From contig JAFWQE010000016.1 in NCBI GenBank assembly GCA_017509155.1, positions 1 through 64,000 of the forward strand: 64,000 nt of DNA, written 5' to 3'. The notes below the pieces were generated by a model. It made no database searches. It was given only the letters and a program-made list of their open reading frames with translations, and had not been told where the DNA came from. The number at the start of each line of letters is the position of its first letter. Position 1 is the first letter of the stretch. A program made the position numbers and the translations under genes. This DNA is from Prevotella sp. GTDB taxonomy: Bacteria > Bacteroidota > Bacteroidia > Bacteroidales > Bacteroidaceae. This document shows positions 27,838-38,117 of the stretch, in pieces.

Positions 27838-28659
27838 TCAATAGGACGCATTGTCTGGAACGCCAGACACTAACGACATAGACATACGGCCCTGGTAGCT
27901 CACAAGGATTTCCACCTCATAGCTGCTGGGGCTGTCTGGTATGGCAAGCTGGGCCACATAGCGCACACCGTCGGTGTCGGCATGACTGTAAACCAGGTCG
28001 CTCAGCACGCACTGACGCAGCACCTCACGGGGCACAAGTTTCTGGAAGTCCTCGCGGTGGAAGTCGTGCTGATATACACGGTTGGCGCCATGGAACAGGA
28101 TGAAGCGGATACTGTTGTCGTAGTACACGTTCTCCACTTCCAGCCCGTCGTCGTTGAGAGCCTGCTTCACCACCTTCTGCTTGGTGGGGTTCACCTGCAC
28201 ATAGAAATGGTAACGCTCGTTGGCAACAAACACGACTGTATCGCGCTTGATGGTCTGCCGCTGGTTCAGCGCCACTGGCTTGCAGTGGTCAAAGTAGTGT
28301 ATGTCGTCGGCATTCTGGCTTTTTACCAGATGGATAACCTCGTCGTCCTGGGTCTTGAACTGGAAGATATGCTCCGCCTGTTTCACAATGGGGTACCTTG
28401 AAGTATGGGCACCATAGATGAAGAGCGTGTCGCCGATGATGGCGAAACGTGCAGGCTGACTGGTGGTATCGGGATAGAAGATGGTGTCGCCCTCAGCACG
28501 AAACGACGGCGCTTCCTCGTCTTCATCCATCCAGATGCCCTGCAGCATCTGCTTGGCCTGCATGTCTTCCTCGGGCACAACCGGCGTGCTTTCTTTGCTG
28601 CCTTGTTGACAGGCAACGGCAACCATGCATAATATAAATATGTAGAAGCAATTTCTCAT
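27838..28659 (-). CDS. Lipoprotein (DUF4738-like)
   Basis: The start at 28659 gives MRNCFYIFILCMVAVACQQG with a lipobox (VAVAC), 273 residues. The mature part is a beta-rich repeat-like fold: GIWMDEDEEAPSFRAEGDTIFYPD, FAIIGDTLFIYG and later ILFHGANRVYQHDFHREDF. It resembles the Bacteroidales lipoprotein family DUF4738; function unknown. A TACTTTTG box (28734-28741, minus strand) lies 75 bp upstream. Location in the periplasm or outer membrane follows from the lipobox. Confidence 0.75.
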   Translation of the reverse strand: MRNCFYIFILCMVAVACQQGSKESTPVVPEEDMQAKQMLQGIWMDEDEEAPSFRAEGDTIFYPDTTSQPARFAIIGDTLFIYGAHTSRYPIVKQAEHIFQFKTQDDEVIHLVKSQNADDIHYFDHCKPVALNQRQTIKRDTVVFVANERYHFYVQVNPTKQKVVKQALNDDGLEVENVYYDNSIRFILFHGANRVYQHDFHREDFQKLVPREVLRQCVLSDLVYSHADTDGVRYVAQLAIPDSPSSYEVEILVSYQGRMSMSLVSGVPDNASY

Positions 28660-28802
28660 TCGCGTCAGGATGACGCAACAAGCACCGCTCTCCAGCACCT
28701 TGTCGCACTGGGTGCAGCATCTTGTGCGCTCTGCAAAAGTAACAATAATATTCCGATTGAGAGCGATAAAAAACATATTTTTTGCTTTTCTGATAGAAAA
28801 TA

Positions 28803-28834
28803 TTTGGTTATTACGACGAAAAGGCGTAATTTTG
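28803..28834 (+). promoter_or_regulatory. Promoter of the HU-like/SPOR gene
   Basis: TTTG (28803-28806), 20 bp, TAATTTTG (28827-28834). Transcription would start at about 28838-28841, at or next to the GTG start codon at 28839. Confidence 0.75.
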
Positions 28835-28838
28835 CATC

Positions 28839-29876
28839 GTGATTCAGATTGACAGACATATAGAAATCCTGCTGCTCAGCAACGACTGTGTGACGGTTCC
28901 CGGCCTGGGAGGCTTCATGGCTCACCATGTGGATGCGCGGTTTGACGACACGGACAACCAGTTCCTGCCGCCTCAGCGCACACTGGGCTTCAACCCGAAG
29001 CTGACGTTGAACGACAATCTTCTGGCGCACTCCTACATTGAGGCCTACGACCTGAGCTACCCCGATGCCATAGAACGCATCGAGGAAGAAGTGGAGCTGA
29101 TGAAGCACAGGATAGAGGATGAAGGGTTCTACGAGCTGGCCGACATCGGCACACTTGTGCTCAACGAAGAGGGTAACTATGAGTTCACCCCCTGCGAGGC
29201 CGGCATCCTCACGCCAGAGCTCTATGGTCTCTCCTCGTTCGAGGTGCACCCAATCAGTTCGCTCCGTCCCGCCCTTGCCCACACTGAGGTGAGGACACTC
29301 GCCGACAATCAGGCGGCCGAAGAGACTGAAGACAGTTTCGAAACCAGCAATAAAGACGGGAAAGAAACCATCAGCATACCGGTCAGCGTGCTACGGAACG
29401 CCCTTGCCATCGCCGCAGCTATACTGGCGTTTTTCCTCATCACGACACCTTTGGGGTCGGACAAGGGCAATGTACAGCTCAGCAACTTCGACCTCACGGC
29501 GCTCACCAGCCTCATCTCGCCGAAGGAATCGCCCCGCCAGCAGCCCGTTGTCGACGCCAAGCCAAGTGCCAAGCCCACGGTGAAGAGCACGACACCGGCA
29601 ACCCAGCCACAAGCAGCCGCCGCCCAACAGCCGGCAACCTCCACCCATTACTGGAGCATCGTGCTGGCCAGCGGAGTCACCCGCGAAGGAGCCGACCATT
29701 TAGTAGGCCAGCTCAGCCAGAAGGGATTCGCCGAGGGCGGCGTGCTCGAAAAGAAAGGAAACTCAAGGAAAGTGGTCTACGGGCACTACGCCAATGCCAA
29801 CGAAGCCTATAACACGCTGGCAACGCTGCGAAGCAATCCCGAATTCCGCGAGGCATGGATTTTAGAAGTCAAGTAA
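28839..29876 (+). CDS. HU-like (CCDC81-type) and SPOR domain membrane protein
   Basis: 345 residues starting at GTG. Residues about 1-120 form a double HU-like domain of the bacterial CCDC81 type (HIEILLLSNDCVTVPGLGGFMAHHV, then FYELADIGTLVLNEEGNYEFTP). One membrane helix lies at about 190-207 (LAIAAAILAFFLITTPLG), then a Pro/Ala/Gln-rich linker and a C-terminal SPOR domain (HYWSIVLASGVTREGADHLVGQL to the end). SPOR domains bind denuded septal peptidoglycan, so a role in division or wall maintenance is likely. The first codon falls at the predicted transcription start, which would make the message leaderless. Confidence 0.82.
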   Translation: MIQIDRHIEILLLSNDCVTVPGLGGFMAHHVDARFDDTDNQFLPPQRTLGFNPKLTLNDNLLAHSYIEAYDLSYPDAIERIEEEVELMKHRIEDEGFYELADIGTLVLNEEGNYEFTPCEAGILTPELYGLSSFEVHPISSLRPALAHTEVRTLADNQAAEETEDSFETSNKDGKETISIPVSVLRNALAIAAAILAFFLITTPLGSDKGNVQLSNFDLTALTSLISPKESPRQQPVVDAKPSAKPTVKSTTPATQPQAAAAQQPATSTHYWSIVLASGVTREGADHLVGQLSQKGFAEGGVLEKKGNSRKVVYGHYANANEAYNTLATLRSNPEFREAWILEVK

Positions 29877-29891
29877 GCAACCATATCGTCT

Positions 29892-29922
29892 AAAGCCCCT
29901 CCCACCACAAGGAGGGGCTTTT
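29892..29922 (+). terminator. Terminator of the HU-like/SPOR gene
   Basis: AAAGCCCCTCC pairs with GGAGGGGCTTT and ends in TTTT. It lies between this gene and the FHA gene, so the latter depends on read-through or its own start. Confidence 0.8.
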
Positions 29923-29941
29923 CATTTATGAACAGGAAGAC

Positions 29942-30481
29942 ATGAAAAGAGTGAGATGTCCCAAATGTGACAACTACATCACGTTCGACGAAACACAGTA
30001 CACGCAGGGCCAGAGCCTCATCTTTGCCTGTCCCCAGTGCGGCAAGCAGTTCGGCATCAGAATGGGCGTGTCAAAGCTGCATAACAGGCAGAAGGAAGAA
30101 AACCCCGACGAGCGGCTGGGCGAAGGAAAGCTCGGCGCACTTATCGTCATCGAGAACGTGTTCCACTACAAGCAGGTCATTCCCCTGCAGATGGGCGACA
30201 ACGTGATTGGACGCTACCAGAAAGGCAACCCCATCAATACGCCCATCGAAACGGTAGACCCAAGTGTTGACAACACCCATTGCGTTGTCAACGTGAGCCG
30301 CGACAAACATGGTCGGCTCAAATACGTATTGCGCGACGGTCCCAGCAACACCGGCACCTTCGTAGACAACCAACTGCTCGGCGACCGCGAACGGCGTGTC
30401 ATTGCCGACGGCACTCTCTTCACCATCGGCGCCACCAGCATTATCCTGCGCGGAGCTGCCGAGGAAGAGCAGCAAGACTAA
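29942..30481 (+). CDS. Zinc-ribbon and FHA domain protein
   Basis: 179 residues. The N-terminus is a zinc ribbon with two CxxC pairs (RCPKCDNYI and ACPQCGKQFG), like the MJ0042-type finger. Residues about 65-175 are an FHA domain with GRYQKGNPIN, an HCVVNVSRD strand and GTFVDNQLLG, which bind phosphothreonine peptides in known members. No kinase is encoded nearby, so the partner is unknown. It lies just downstream of the SPOR gene in the same direction. Confidence 0.85.
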   Translation: MKRVRCPKCDNYITFDETQYTQGQSLIFACPQCGKQFGIRMGVSKLHNRQKEENPDERLGEGKLGALIVIENVFHYKQVIPLQMGDNVIGRYQKGNPINTPIETVDPSVDNTHCVVNVSRDKHGRLKYVLRDGPSNTGTFVDNQLLGDRERRVIADGTLFTIGATSIILRGAAEEEQQD

Positions 30482-30504
30482 AGGCTCTGAGCTTTCTTGC
30501 GTAG

Positions 30505-31428
30505 TTATCTCACGCGCAGCAGGTCGCCCACGTGCAGCTCATAGCTGCTTTTCAGGTGGTTCATCTTGTAAAGGCTCTTCAGCCTGATGCCATAATACTG
30601 CGCAATGCCATACATGCTGTCACCTGCCTTCACACGATGTGGTCGTCCCTCGTAAGCCTCGTCGGCACGTTTCTGCTTTTTCTTCAGCCATATCAACTCG
30701 TTGGGCACCAACGGGCTGTCGTAGTCGCGCTCGTTGTACTTCGCTATCTTGCGACCGCTGATGCCTATCTCACGGCCGATGCTCTCAAAGGTGTCACCCT
30801 TGCGAGCCTGTAGAAAATAGTTTTTATTATAGATATGTATGGCGTGGAGCGAACCGTCGCTGCCACCCGCCGTCCGTTTTCCCGAGTTGTCGGCCATGAA
30901 CTTGTCGTAGCCGTGGGCGCGGTCATACTCATACAGTTTGTACAGCTCTATCAGGTTGATCAGCTTCGTGGGATACGAGGGATTGGTAGCATAGCCGGCC
31001 GCCTTCAGTCCCCGGGCCCAGCCTTTATAGTCGGTCAGCGACAGCTTGAAAAGGCCTGCATAGCGCTTGTTCTGAACGAGGAACTTGCTATGGTCTTCGA
31101 AACTCTCCTTCGCATTGGCGTATGCCCGGAAACATTCATTGCTGGCATCGTCGTCGAAATAGACGGTGCGCCCCTTCCATCCGTGGCATTTGATGCCGAA
31201 ATGGTTGTTCCCCTGTGTGGCAAGACGGCTCCTTCCCGCCCCACTCTCGAAGATTCCCTGCGCCAGCGTTATACTGGCAGGTATCTTATAGCGCAACATT
31301 TGCTCGATGGCCAGGTCGCGATACTGGTCAATATAGGTCTGATACTGGCTGTTCCAGGTCATTTGCTGCGCCGTAGCAAACAGGGCCTGCACGCCAAAGG
31401 CCACGCACAGAACGGCTTTCTTGATCAT
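30505..31428 (-). CDS. Secreted glucosaminidase-type (GH73) protein with two LysM domains
   Basis: The start at 31428 (MIKKAVLCVAFGVQALFATAQ, a signal peptide) gives 307 residues; an in-frame ATG at 31440 adds four residues and is also possible. Residues about 30-170 match the N-acetylglucosaminidase domain: IPASITLAQGIFESGAGRSRLATQGNNHFGIKCH holds the catalytic Glu. Two LysM domains follow (KGDTFESIGREIGISGRKIAKYNE and KAGDSMYGIAQYYGIRLKSLYKMN), which bind peptidoglycan. It probably cleaves or remodels the cell wall. Confidence 0.9.
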   Translation of the reverse strand: MIKKAVLCVAFGVQALFATAQQMTWNSQYQTYIDQYRDLAIEQMLRYKIPASITLAQGIFESGAGRSRLATQGNNHFGIKCHGWKGRTVYFDDDASNECFRAYANAKESFEDHSKFLVQNKRYAGLFKLSLTDYKGWARGLKAAGYATNPSYPTKLINLIELYKLYEYDRAHGYDKFMADNSGKRTAGGSDGSLHAIHIYNKNYFLQARKGDTFESIGREIGISGRKIAKYNERDYDSPLVPNELIWLKKKQKRADEAYEGRPHRVKAGDSMYGIAQYYGIRLKSLYKMNHLKSSYELHVGDLLRVR

Positions 31429-31450
31429 TTTTCTTTCCATATTCTGGGCA

Positions 31451-31482
31451 CAAAGATACGAAGAAGTGATTGAACCACCAAA
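31451..31482 (-). promoter_or_regulatory. Promoter of the LysM glucosaminidase gene
   Basis: On the minus strand TTTG (31479-31482), 20 bp, TATCTTTG (31451-31458), about 20 bp before the start codon. Confidence 0.78.
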
Positions 31483-31550
31483 TTTATTTGGTTTTTGTTT
31501 CGTATTCCATCTATTTAACCTGCATCTTCCTTTCGTGATGTTTAGGTGTG

Positions 31551-31745
31551 AAAACGTGTAGATTTGCAGCCCCAGATTATCGGCTTAAGTCACTGATTAT
31601 TATGTGTTTAGTACTAAAAAGCGCAGTCCTCGATGAAGCTTTCTTTTGCAGGACTCGAGTCCCGACGGCAGAAAGACTCGAGTTTTTTGGCGGGCGGACT
31701 CGAGTAGTTTGACGGAAAGACTCGAGTAGTATGGCGCACGGACTC
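31551..31745 (+). repeat. 195-bp spaced element, copy 3
   Basis: AAAA at 31551, TTAAGT at 31585, GGACTCGAGTCC at 31651-31662, closing GACTC at 31745: the same distances as copies 1 and 2, although about a third of the other bases differ. It lies between the divergent LysM and gyrA genes, upstream of both promoters. Confidence 0.85.
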
Positions 31746-31875
31746 ACGCGACACAAAAACACGGAAAAAGCGGGCTGACGGATTGAAAGAATGCAGCCGG
31801 CAAAGAAGAAAAGGCAAAAGAACGGCCGCAGACAATGCAAATTAAGCTAAAATTAGGATGTTTTCACTCCGAATA

Positions 31876-31907
31876 TTTGCCTATGTGCAAAAAAAGCACT
31901 AATTTTG
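31876..31907 (+). promoter_or_regulatory. gyrA: Promoter of gyrA
   Basis: TTTG (31876-31879), 20 bp, TAATTTTG (31900-31907), leaving a leader of about 100 nt before the gyrA ATG. Confidence 0.75.
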
Positions 31908-32014
31908 CTCCGTTTATGAGAACCAGAACGCGACAGAGCGCGCGGAAAGGGCCTCAGAAGCGATTTTAAAGTAAATTAAGAATTTTGAGAACATAAGTGA
32001 TTTAAGTATTAGTA

Positions 32015-34669
32015 ATGGACGAAAATCAGACATTTGACCAAGACAGAATCATCAAGATCAATATCGAGGAGGAAATGAAATCCTCGTATATTGACTACTC
32101 TATGTCGGTGATCGTGGCACGTGCACTCCCTGATGTGCGCGACGGATTCAAACCCGTTCACCGCCGCATACTCTACGGTATGGCGGGCATCGGCAACACC
32201 AGCGACAAACCTTATAAGAAATGCGCCCGCGTGGTCGGTGAGGTGCTCGGTAAGTATCACCCCCACGGAGACAGCTCGGTTTATGGCGCTCTGGTGCGCA
32301 TGGCACAGGACTGGAACATGCGCTACACGCTGGTAGACGGGCAAGGAAACTTCGGTAGCGTGGACGGAGACTCGGCTGCTGCCATGCGATACACGGAGTG
32401 CCGCCTCTCGAAGATGGGAGAGCACATCATGGACGACCTCGAGAAGGACACCGTGGACATGCAGAACAACTTCGACGACTCGTTGCAGGAGCCGAGCGTG
32501 ATGCCCACAAAGGTGCCCAACCTGCTGGTGAACGGCGGCAACGGCATTGCCGTGGGCATGGCCACAAACATACCAACCCACAACCTGGGAGAGGTCATCG
32601 ACGGCTGCTGCGCCTACATCGACAACCCCGAAATAGACACCGAGGGACTGATGGAATACATCAAGGCCCCCGACTTCCCCACAGGCGCCTACATCTATGG
32701 TCTGCAAGGCGTGAAGGATGCCTATGAGACCGGACGTGGACGAATCGTCATGCGCGCCAAGGCAGAGATAGAAAGCCACGAGACACACGACAAGATTGTC
32801 ATCACGGAGATTCCCTATGGTGTGAACAAGGCTCAGCTGATTGAATACATCGCAGACCTCGTGAAAGAGGGCAAGCTGGAAGGCATCTCCTACGCCAACG
32901 ACGAGTCGGGCCGCCAGGGAATGCGCATCGTCATCGACGTAAAGAAGGACGCCAATGCCAACGTCATACTCAACAAGCTGTTCAAGATGACCGCCCTGCA
33001 GAGCACATTCTCAGTGAACTGCATCGCGCTGGTGAAAGGCAGGCCACGCCTGCTCTCGCTGAAGGAATGCGTGAAATACTTTGTGGAGCACCGTCACGAC
33101 GTGACCATCCGCCGCACCAGATACGACCTGAAGAAGGCGCAGGAGCGCGCCCACATTCTGGAAGGACTGATCGTCGCCGTGAACAACATCGACGAGGTGG
33201 TGCACATTATCAGAAACTCGAAGACGCCCACCGACGCACAACGCAACCTGGAAGCCAGGTTCAATCTGGATGAGCTGCAGTCGAAGGCCATCGTCGACAT
33301 GCGACTGAGCCAGCTGACCGGTCTGCGCGTCGACCAGCTGCATCAGGAATACGACGACCTGATGAAGCTGATTGCCGACCTTCAGGAGATTCTCGACAAT
33401 CCCGAGCGCTGCAAGCAGGTCATGAAGGACGAGCTGCAGGAGGTGAAAGAGAAGTATGGCGACGAGCGCCGCACACAGATTGTGCCCGACGAACACGAGT
33501 TCAACGCCGAGGACTTCTACCCCAACGACCCCGTGGTGATAACCATCAGCCACCTGGGCTACATCAAGCGCACCCCGCTCTCAGACTTCCGCGAGCAGGC
33601 AAGAGGAGGAGTCGGCGCCAAGGGCGCTCGCACACGCGACAACGACTTCACCGAATACATCTATCCCGCCACCATGCACCAGACCATGCTGTTCTTCACC
33701 AAGAAGGGCCGCTGCTACTGGCTAAAGTGCTACGAGATACCCGAAGGCGACCGCAACTCCAAGGGTCGCGCCATACAGAACATGCTCAACATTGAGAGCG
33801 ACGACGCCGTGAACAACATCCTGCGTCTGCGCGGCAAGGGCCTCGAGGACGAGGACTTCATCAACACACACTACGTGGTGTTTGCCACAAAGAAGGGCAT
33901 CGTGAAGAAGACCTGTCTGGAAGCCTACAGCCGTCCTCGCGCAAACGGCGTGAACGCCATCAACATCCTCGAGGGCGATGAGGTGGTTGACGTGCGCCTC
34001 ACCAACGGCCACAACGAGCTCATCATTGCCAATCGCAACGGACGCGCCGTCTACTTCGACGAGAACGACGTGCGCACCATGGGACGCGTGGCAACAGGTG
34101 TGCGTGGCATGCGCCTCGACGAATCGGGCGACGATGCCGTGGTTGGCATGATCGTAGTGAACGATGCCGCCTCTGAAAGCGTCATGGTGGTGAGCGAAAA
34201 CGGATATGGCAAACGCTCAAGCGTGGAAGACTACCGCAAGACAAAGCGCGGAGCCATGGGCGTGAAGACGCTCAACATCACCGACAAGACGGGACGACTG
34301 GTGGCCATCAAGAACGTGACCGACCAGAACGACCTGATGATTATCAACAAGAGCGGCATCGTCATCCGGCTCGGCGTGGCCGACTGCAGAATCATGGGAC
34401 GTGCCACTCAGGGCGTGCGACTCATCAACCTGGCAAAGAAAAACGACGTCATTGCCAGCGTGTGCAAGGTGATGAGCTCCGAACTGGAGGCCATCGTGGA
34501 GCAGAAAAGCCGTGAGGAATGGGCTCAGACAAACGATGCCATCCGCAAGGACATGACCACCGACAGCACCGGCAATGCCGAAGTTGGGAACAATGCAGAC
34601 GAAGAAGTGAACAGCATTACACCCATCGTTGACTTTGCTGACGAGGAACCTCAGGATGGTCAGGATTAA
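32015..34669 (+). CDS. gyrA: DNA gyrase subunit A
   Basis: Breakage-reunion subunit of gyrase, 884 residues. The active-site Tyr is in [15 protein letters not shown]. The quinolone-determining segment reads [17 protein letters not shown], keeping Ser at the E. coli position 83 and having Gly at position 87. The C-terminal six-blade domain is complete; its GyrA-box region appears as [17 protein letters not shown]. Length and a full C-terminal domain favour GyrA over ParC. The acidic tail ([17 protein letters not shown]) is common in the group. It is followed by a TPR gene in the same direction. Confidence 0.95.
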   Translation: MDENQTFDQDRIIKINIEEEMKSSYIDYSMSVIVARALPDVRDGFKPVHRRILYGMAGIGNTSDKPYKKCARVVGEVLGKYHPHGDSSVYGALVRMAQDWNMRYTLVDGQGNFGSVDGDSAAAMRYTECRLSKMGEHIMDDLEKDTVDMQNNFDDSLQEPSVMPTKVPNLLVNGGNGIAVGMATNIPTHNLGEVIDGCCAYIDNPEIDTEGLMEYIKAPDFPTGAYIYGLQGVKDAYETGRGRIVMRAKAEIESHETHDKIVITEIPYGVNKAQLIEYIADLVKEGKLEGISYANDESGRQGMRIVIDVKKDANANVILNKLFKMTALQSTFSVNCIALVKGRPRLLSLKECVKYFVEHRHDVTIRRTRYDLKKAQERAHILEGLIVAVNNIDEVVHIIRNSKTPTDAQRNLEARFNLDELQSKAIVDMRLSQLTGLRVDQLHQEYDDLMKLIADLQEILDNPERCKQVMKDELQEVKEKYGDERRTQIVPDEHEFNAEDFYPNDPVVITISHLGYIKRTPLSDFREQARGGVGAKGARTRDNDFTEYIYPATMHQTMLFFTKKGRCYWLKCYEIPEGDRNSKGRAIQNMLNIESDDAVNNILRLRGKGLEDEDFINTHYVVFATKKGIVKKTCLEAYSRPRANGVNAINILEGDEVVDVRLTNGHNELIIANRNGRAVYFDENDVRTMGRVATGVRGMRLDESGDDAVVGMIVVNDAASESVMVVSENGYGKRSSVEDYRKTKRGAMGVKTLNITDKTGRLVAIKNVTDQNDLMIINKSGIVIRLGVADCRIMGRATQGVRLINLAKKNDVIASVCKVMSSELEAIVEQKSREEWAQTNDAIRKDMTTDSTGNAEVGNNADEEVNSITPIVDFADEEPQDGQD

Positions 34670-34731
34670 ACCATTCTGAACAACATTAGTCGAAGAGAAA
34701 AAAATACAACAACCTTTTAATAAAAAAGCTT

Positions 34732-35946
34732 ATGAAAAAATTCATGATTCTGGCACTGATGGTACTGGGTACCACATGCGCCTTCGCTGGCGACAGCGAT
34801 GCCTTAAAGGCTATTAAGAAAGCCAAGGACTTCAACGAGGCTCAGAACCTGGTGATGAACTCGCTGGGACAGCTGGCCAATGATGCAGAGAAAGCCGCAG
34901 CCTACAACAAGCTTGTTGACCTGGCCATGGACAAATTCACAAAGGAGAGCACCAATGTGACATGGAACCAGACGGCAGCCCAGATGGGTCAGGAAACGAA
35001 GCCCGTGGACGAAGCCGGCATGAACGAGGCTGCCTACAACGCAGTCATGGCCGCCATGGAGTGCGACAAGTACGACCAGAAGCCCAACGAAAAGGGCAAG
35101 GTGGCTCCGAAATTCGCCGCCAAGAACGCTCAGCGCGCATGGCAGGCACGCCAGCAGCTGGTGAACGCCGGACAGGATGCCCTCAACAATGAGAACCAGG
35201 CCGAGGCCAAGAAGTTCTGGGGACTGTTCGTCGATTCTGACTCCGCTCCCCTCTTCAAGGACTGCGACCGCGCATTCCAGCAGCCGTTCTTCGGACAGGT
35301 TGCTCGCTTTGCCGCCATCTTTGCCTATCAGGACAAGGACATGGCTACGGCCCTGAAGTATTGCGATGTGGCTGTGAATGACCCCTCAGAGGCTGAGAAC
35401 GCGCTGGCCCTGAAACTTGAGATTCTCGGTGCCGACCTGAAGAACCACGAGGACTCCGTGAAATATCTGGCTAACGTGAAGGAACTCTTCAAGCAGCACA
35501 GCGACAACGCTACCATCCTGGAGAAGGTGTACAACATGTACATGGGCATGGGCGACAAGGCCGCTGCTCTGAGCTTCCTCGATGATGTGCTGGCAAAGAA
35601 CCCGAACAACTTCGTAGCTCTGGCCGACAAGGGCATGTACTACATGGACCAGGACAACGCTGCTGAGGCTGCCAAATACCTGAAGCAGGCCATCGACGCC
35701 AAGGAAGACAACGCCGTGGTTCACTACTACTACGCCATCTGCGTGCGCGCTCAGGCTCAGGCTTTCTCCGATGCTGACCCAGCAAAGTTCAAGAGCATGA
35801 TGGAAGAGGCTATCAAGCACTTCGACCGCACCAAGGAACTGGACCCCGACAAGATGATACCTTGGGGCTACAATCGCTGGTCTGCCTACTCGCAGCTCTA
35901 CGGTGAAGATGACGCTAAAACAAAGGCTGCCGAGGCTGACAAATAA
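34732..35946 (+). CDS. Secreted TPR-repeat protein
   Basis: 404 residues with a signal peptide (MKKFMILALMVLGTTCAFA). The mature protein is Ala-rich and helical, with TPR-like units in the second half (KAAALSFLDDVLAKNPNNFVALADKGMYYMDQDNAAEAAKYLKQAID). It starts 62 bp after gyrA with no terminator between, so cotranscription is possible though the functions are unrelated. Periplasmic scaffold role by inference. Confidence 0.83.
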   Translation: MKKFMILALMVLGTTCAFAGDSDALKAIKKAKDFNEAQNLVMNSLGQLANDAEKAAAYNKLVDLAMDKFTKESTNVTWNQTAAQMGQETKPVDEAGMNEAAYNAVMAAMECDKYDQKPNEKGKVAPKFAAKNAQRAWQARQQLVNAGQDALNNENQAEAKKFWGLFVDSDSAPLFKDCDRAFQQPFFGQVARFAAIFAYQDKDMATALKYCDVAVNDPSEAENALALKLEILGADLKNHEDSVKYLANVKELFKQHSDNATILEKVYNMYMGMGDKAAALSFLDDVLAKNPNNFVALADKGMYYMDQDNAAEAAKYLKQAIDAKEDNAVVHYYYAICVRAQAQAFSDADPAKFKSMMEEAIKHFDRTKELDPDKMIPWGYNRWSAYSQLYGEDDAKTKAAEADK

Positions 35947-35977
35947 GAAAACACAGCATCTTTGCTGACAAACAACT

Positions 35978-36020
35978 GGCGGGATGCGGCAGCACAACTG
36001 CCCGCATCCCGCCTTTCTTT
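35978..36020 (+). terminator. Terminator after the first TPR gene
   Basis: GGCGGGATGCGG (35978-35989) pairs with CCGCATCCCGCC (36002-36013), followed by TTTCTTTTT. It covers an upstream in-frame ATG (35984) of the next ORF, which argues against that start. Confidence 0.88.
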
Positions 36021-36079
36021 TTCATGGAGGCACAGGCCATCCATACACCCGACAAATAAAAAGCATTGTTATTCAGGCT

Positions 36080-37267
36080 ATGAAAAGACTGTTCGTTTGC
36101 ATGTCCATCGCCCTGCTCTGCTGTTCTTCCATCTGCGCACAGAAAAAGGAGATTGCCCAGGCCAAGACCTACATCAAGAGCGGAAAGAACCTCGACAAGG
36201 CCGACCAGATGATGCAGAAGCTGCTCGCCGACACGGCCAACCAGCAGAACATGAAGATACACGCCACATTGGCAGAGGCCTTGCGGGCGCAGTATGAGCA
36301 GAGCAACGAGAAGATGTATCTCAGACAGAAAGTGGACACGGCGGCCGTGTTCCGTCTCGCCCTCAGAATGTTTCGTGAACATCAGGCACTCGACTCGCTC
36401 GACGCACAGCCCGACGAGAAGGGCCGCGTGAAAATCAGATACCGCAGCAAGAACGCTGCCTACCTGAACAAATACCGCCGCAACCTGTTCAACGGCGGCG
36501 CGTGGTTCATTCGCAAGCAAGACTTCGAGCAGGGCTACACGTTCATGAACGACTATCTTGCCTGCGGACAGCAGCCTCTTTTCTCTGCCTACCACTATGC
36601 TCCCGACTCCGTAGCCGCCTACTGGGCACTGTTCTGCGGGTACAAACTGGCATGTCCGGCCAAGACGCTCAGACATGCCGAACTGGCCAAACGCGATTCC
36701 GTGCATCTGGAAAACACATTGCAGTATCTCTCAGAGACATACTTGCAGCAGAAAGACACCGCCAAATACGTGTCAACCCTCCACGAAGGCTTCCTGCGCT
36801 ACAAGACTTCGCCCTATTTCTTCACGCATCTCATCGACTTCTACGGCAGTCTACGCTGTTACAACTCAGCCCTCGACATCGCCGACCAGGCTCTCGACGC
36901 CTCACCCGACGACGAGCTCTTCCTCATTGCCAAGAGCAATATCCTTCTCAACATGGGACACTATGACGACTGCATTGGCGTGTGCGACTCCATCATCGCA
37001 CACAACAACGCGGCCGCCGACGCACACTACAACGCCGGAGCTGCATGGCTGAACAAGGCCTTCGAGATGGAAAAGACAACGACACCGGCCAAGAAAAAGC
37101 AGAAACAGCAGCAGGAATACTATCTGAAAGCGAAGCCCTACATGGAGACCTACAGGGCACTGCGGCCCGAGAACAAGGACAAATGGGCCACCGCCCTCTA
37201 CAATATCTACCTCAACCTGAACCTCGGACAGCAGTTTGAAGAGATAGACCGCCTGCTCCGCAACTGA
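36080..37267 (+). CDS. Second secreted TPR-repeat protein
   Basis: The start at 36080 gives a signal peptide (MKRLFVCMSIALLCCSSICA) and 395 residues. TPR-like helical pairs run through the sequence (for example NSALDIADQALDASPDDELFLIAKSNILLNMGHYDDCIGVCDSII), and a Lys/Gln run (KKKQKQQQEYYLKAKPYMETYRAL) lies near the end. It is similar in plan to the preceding TPR protein, but a strong terminator separates them. Function unknown. Confidence 0.8.
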   Translation: MKRLFVCMSIALLCCSSICAQKKEIAQAKTYIKSGKNLDKADQMMQKLLADTANQQNMKIHATLAEALRAQYEQSNEKMYLRQKVDTAAVFRLALRMFREHQALDSLDAQPDEKGRVKIRYRSKNAAYLNKYRRNLFNGGAWFIRKQDFEQGYTFMNDYLACGQQPLFSAYHYAPDSVAAYWALFCGYKLACPAKTLRHAELAKRDSVHLENTLQYLSETYLQQKDTAKYVSTLHEGFLRYKTSPYFFTHLIDFYGSLRCYNSALDIADQALDASPDDELFLIAKSNILLNMGHYDDCIGVCDSIIAHNNAAADAHYNAGAAWLNKAFEMEKTTTPAKKKQKQQQEYYLKAKPYMETYRALRPENKDKWATALYNIYLNLNLGQQFEEIDRLLRN

Positions 37268-37328
37268 ATTCCATCACCCGTTATCCATCACCATCACCAT
37301 ACATTTAGGTGCTGCAGCACCACGCATC

Positions 37329-38117
37329 ATGAAATCCTATTGGTTCGTTTTCTGCCCCAATGAGCTCATGCTCACGCCTCTTCCCGACGGAACGTTCACC
37401 ATACCGCTGCAGGAAGAGCCGCCCACGGAGACCAAGCCGTGGACTACCATCCACGACATCGACCCCATGCCCGACGGTACACCCGTGAAAACCTACAGGA
37501 CGTCGCAGCCCCTGCCGACGGGCGCTGACGGTCCTGCCACGTCGCCTCTGCGCGCTTCCTACTATAAACTGCCGCACGACCTCTACCTGAAAGCAGGAAA
37601 ATGCCAGGAGATTCTCTATTGGGATGACAACACCCGCTTCTGCGGCGTGTGTGGCGCTCCCATGAAAATGCACACAAACATCTCCAAACGATGTACGCAA
37701 TGCGGCAAGGAAGTGTGGCCCCAGCTGGCCACTGCCGTCATCGTACTTATCCATCGCGGCGACGAGATTCTGATGGTGAGGGCGCGCAATTTCAGGGGCG
37801 ATTTCTACGGTCTGGTGGCAGGTTTCGTGGAAACAGGAGAGACTCTCGAAGAGGCCGTGCAGCGGGAGGTGATGGAGGAAACGGGCATCACCATCAAGAA
37901 CATCAGCTACTTCGACTCGCAGCCCTGGCCCTATCCCTGCGGTCTTATGGTGGGTTTCAATGCCGACTACGTTAGCGGCGCCATCCACTTGCAGCAGGAG
38001 GAACTGTCGAACGCCGGTTGGTTCCGCCGCGACAACCTTCCAAGGCTTCCCGAAAAACTGTCCATCGCCCGCAAGCTCATTGACCACTGGCTGGGCGAAG
38101 ATGGGCAATGTCTTTAG
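37329..38117 (+). CDS. nudC: NAD(H) pyrophosphatase / RNA-decapping Nudix hydrolase
   Basis: 262 residues. A four-Cys zinc ribbon (CGVCGAP and CTQCGKE) precedes a complete Nudix box (GFVETGETLEEAVQREVMEETGI). The NudC-specific SQPWPYP segment (SQPWPYPCGLMVGF) is present. NudC hydrolyses NAD(H) and removes NAD caps from RNA in E. coli. The stop codon lies at the edge of the H5 repeat element. Confidence 0.92.
   Translation: MKSYWFVFCPNELMLTPLPDGTFTIPLQEEPPTETKPWTTIHDIDPMPDGTPVKTYRTSQPLPTGADGPATSPLRASYYKLPHDLYLKAGKCQEILYWDDNTRFCGVCGAPMKMHTNISKRCTQCGKEVWPQLATAVIVLIHRGDEILMVRARNFRGDFYGLVAGFVETGETLEEAVQREVMEETGITIKNISYFDSQPWPYPCGLMVGFNADYVSGAIHLQQEELSNAGWFRRDNLPRLPEKLSIARKLIDHWLGEDGQCL

Noticed and set aside
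32240..32320. Quinolone-resistance change in GyrA (Gly at E. coli position 87)
   Set aside because: Ser83 is kept, and Gly at 87 may be the normal residue in this lineage; without relatives to compare no resistance claim can be made.
35984..36079. Upstream start of the second TPR protein
   Set aside because: It lies inside a strong terminator hairpin and the next ATG begins a signal peptide.
37268..37328. CATCACCATCACCAT run and palindrome GGTGCTGCAGCACC before nudC
   Set aside because: Short simple repeat and a 14-bp palindrome without context; no site type can be named.
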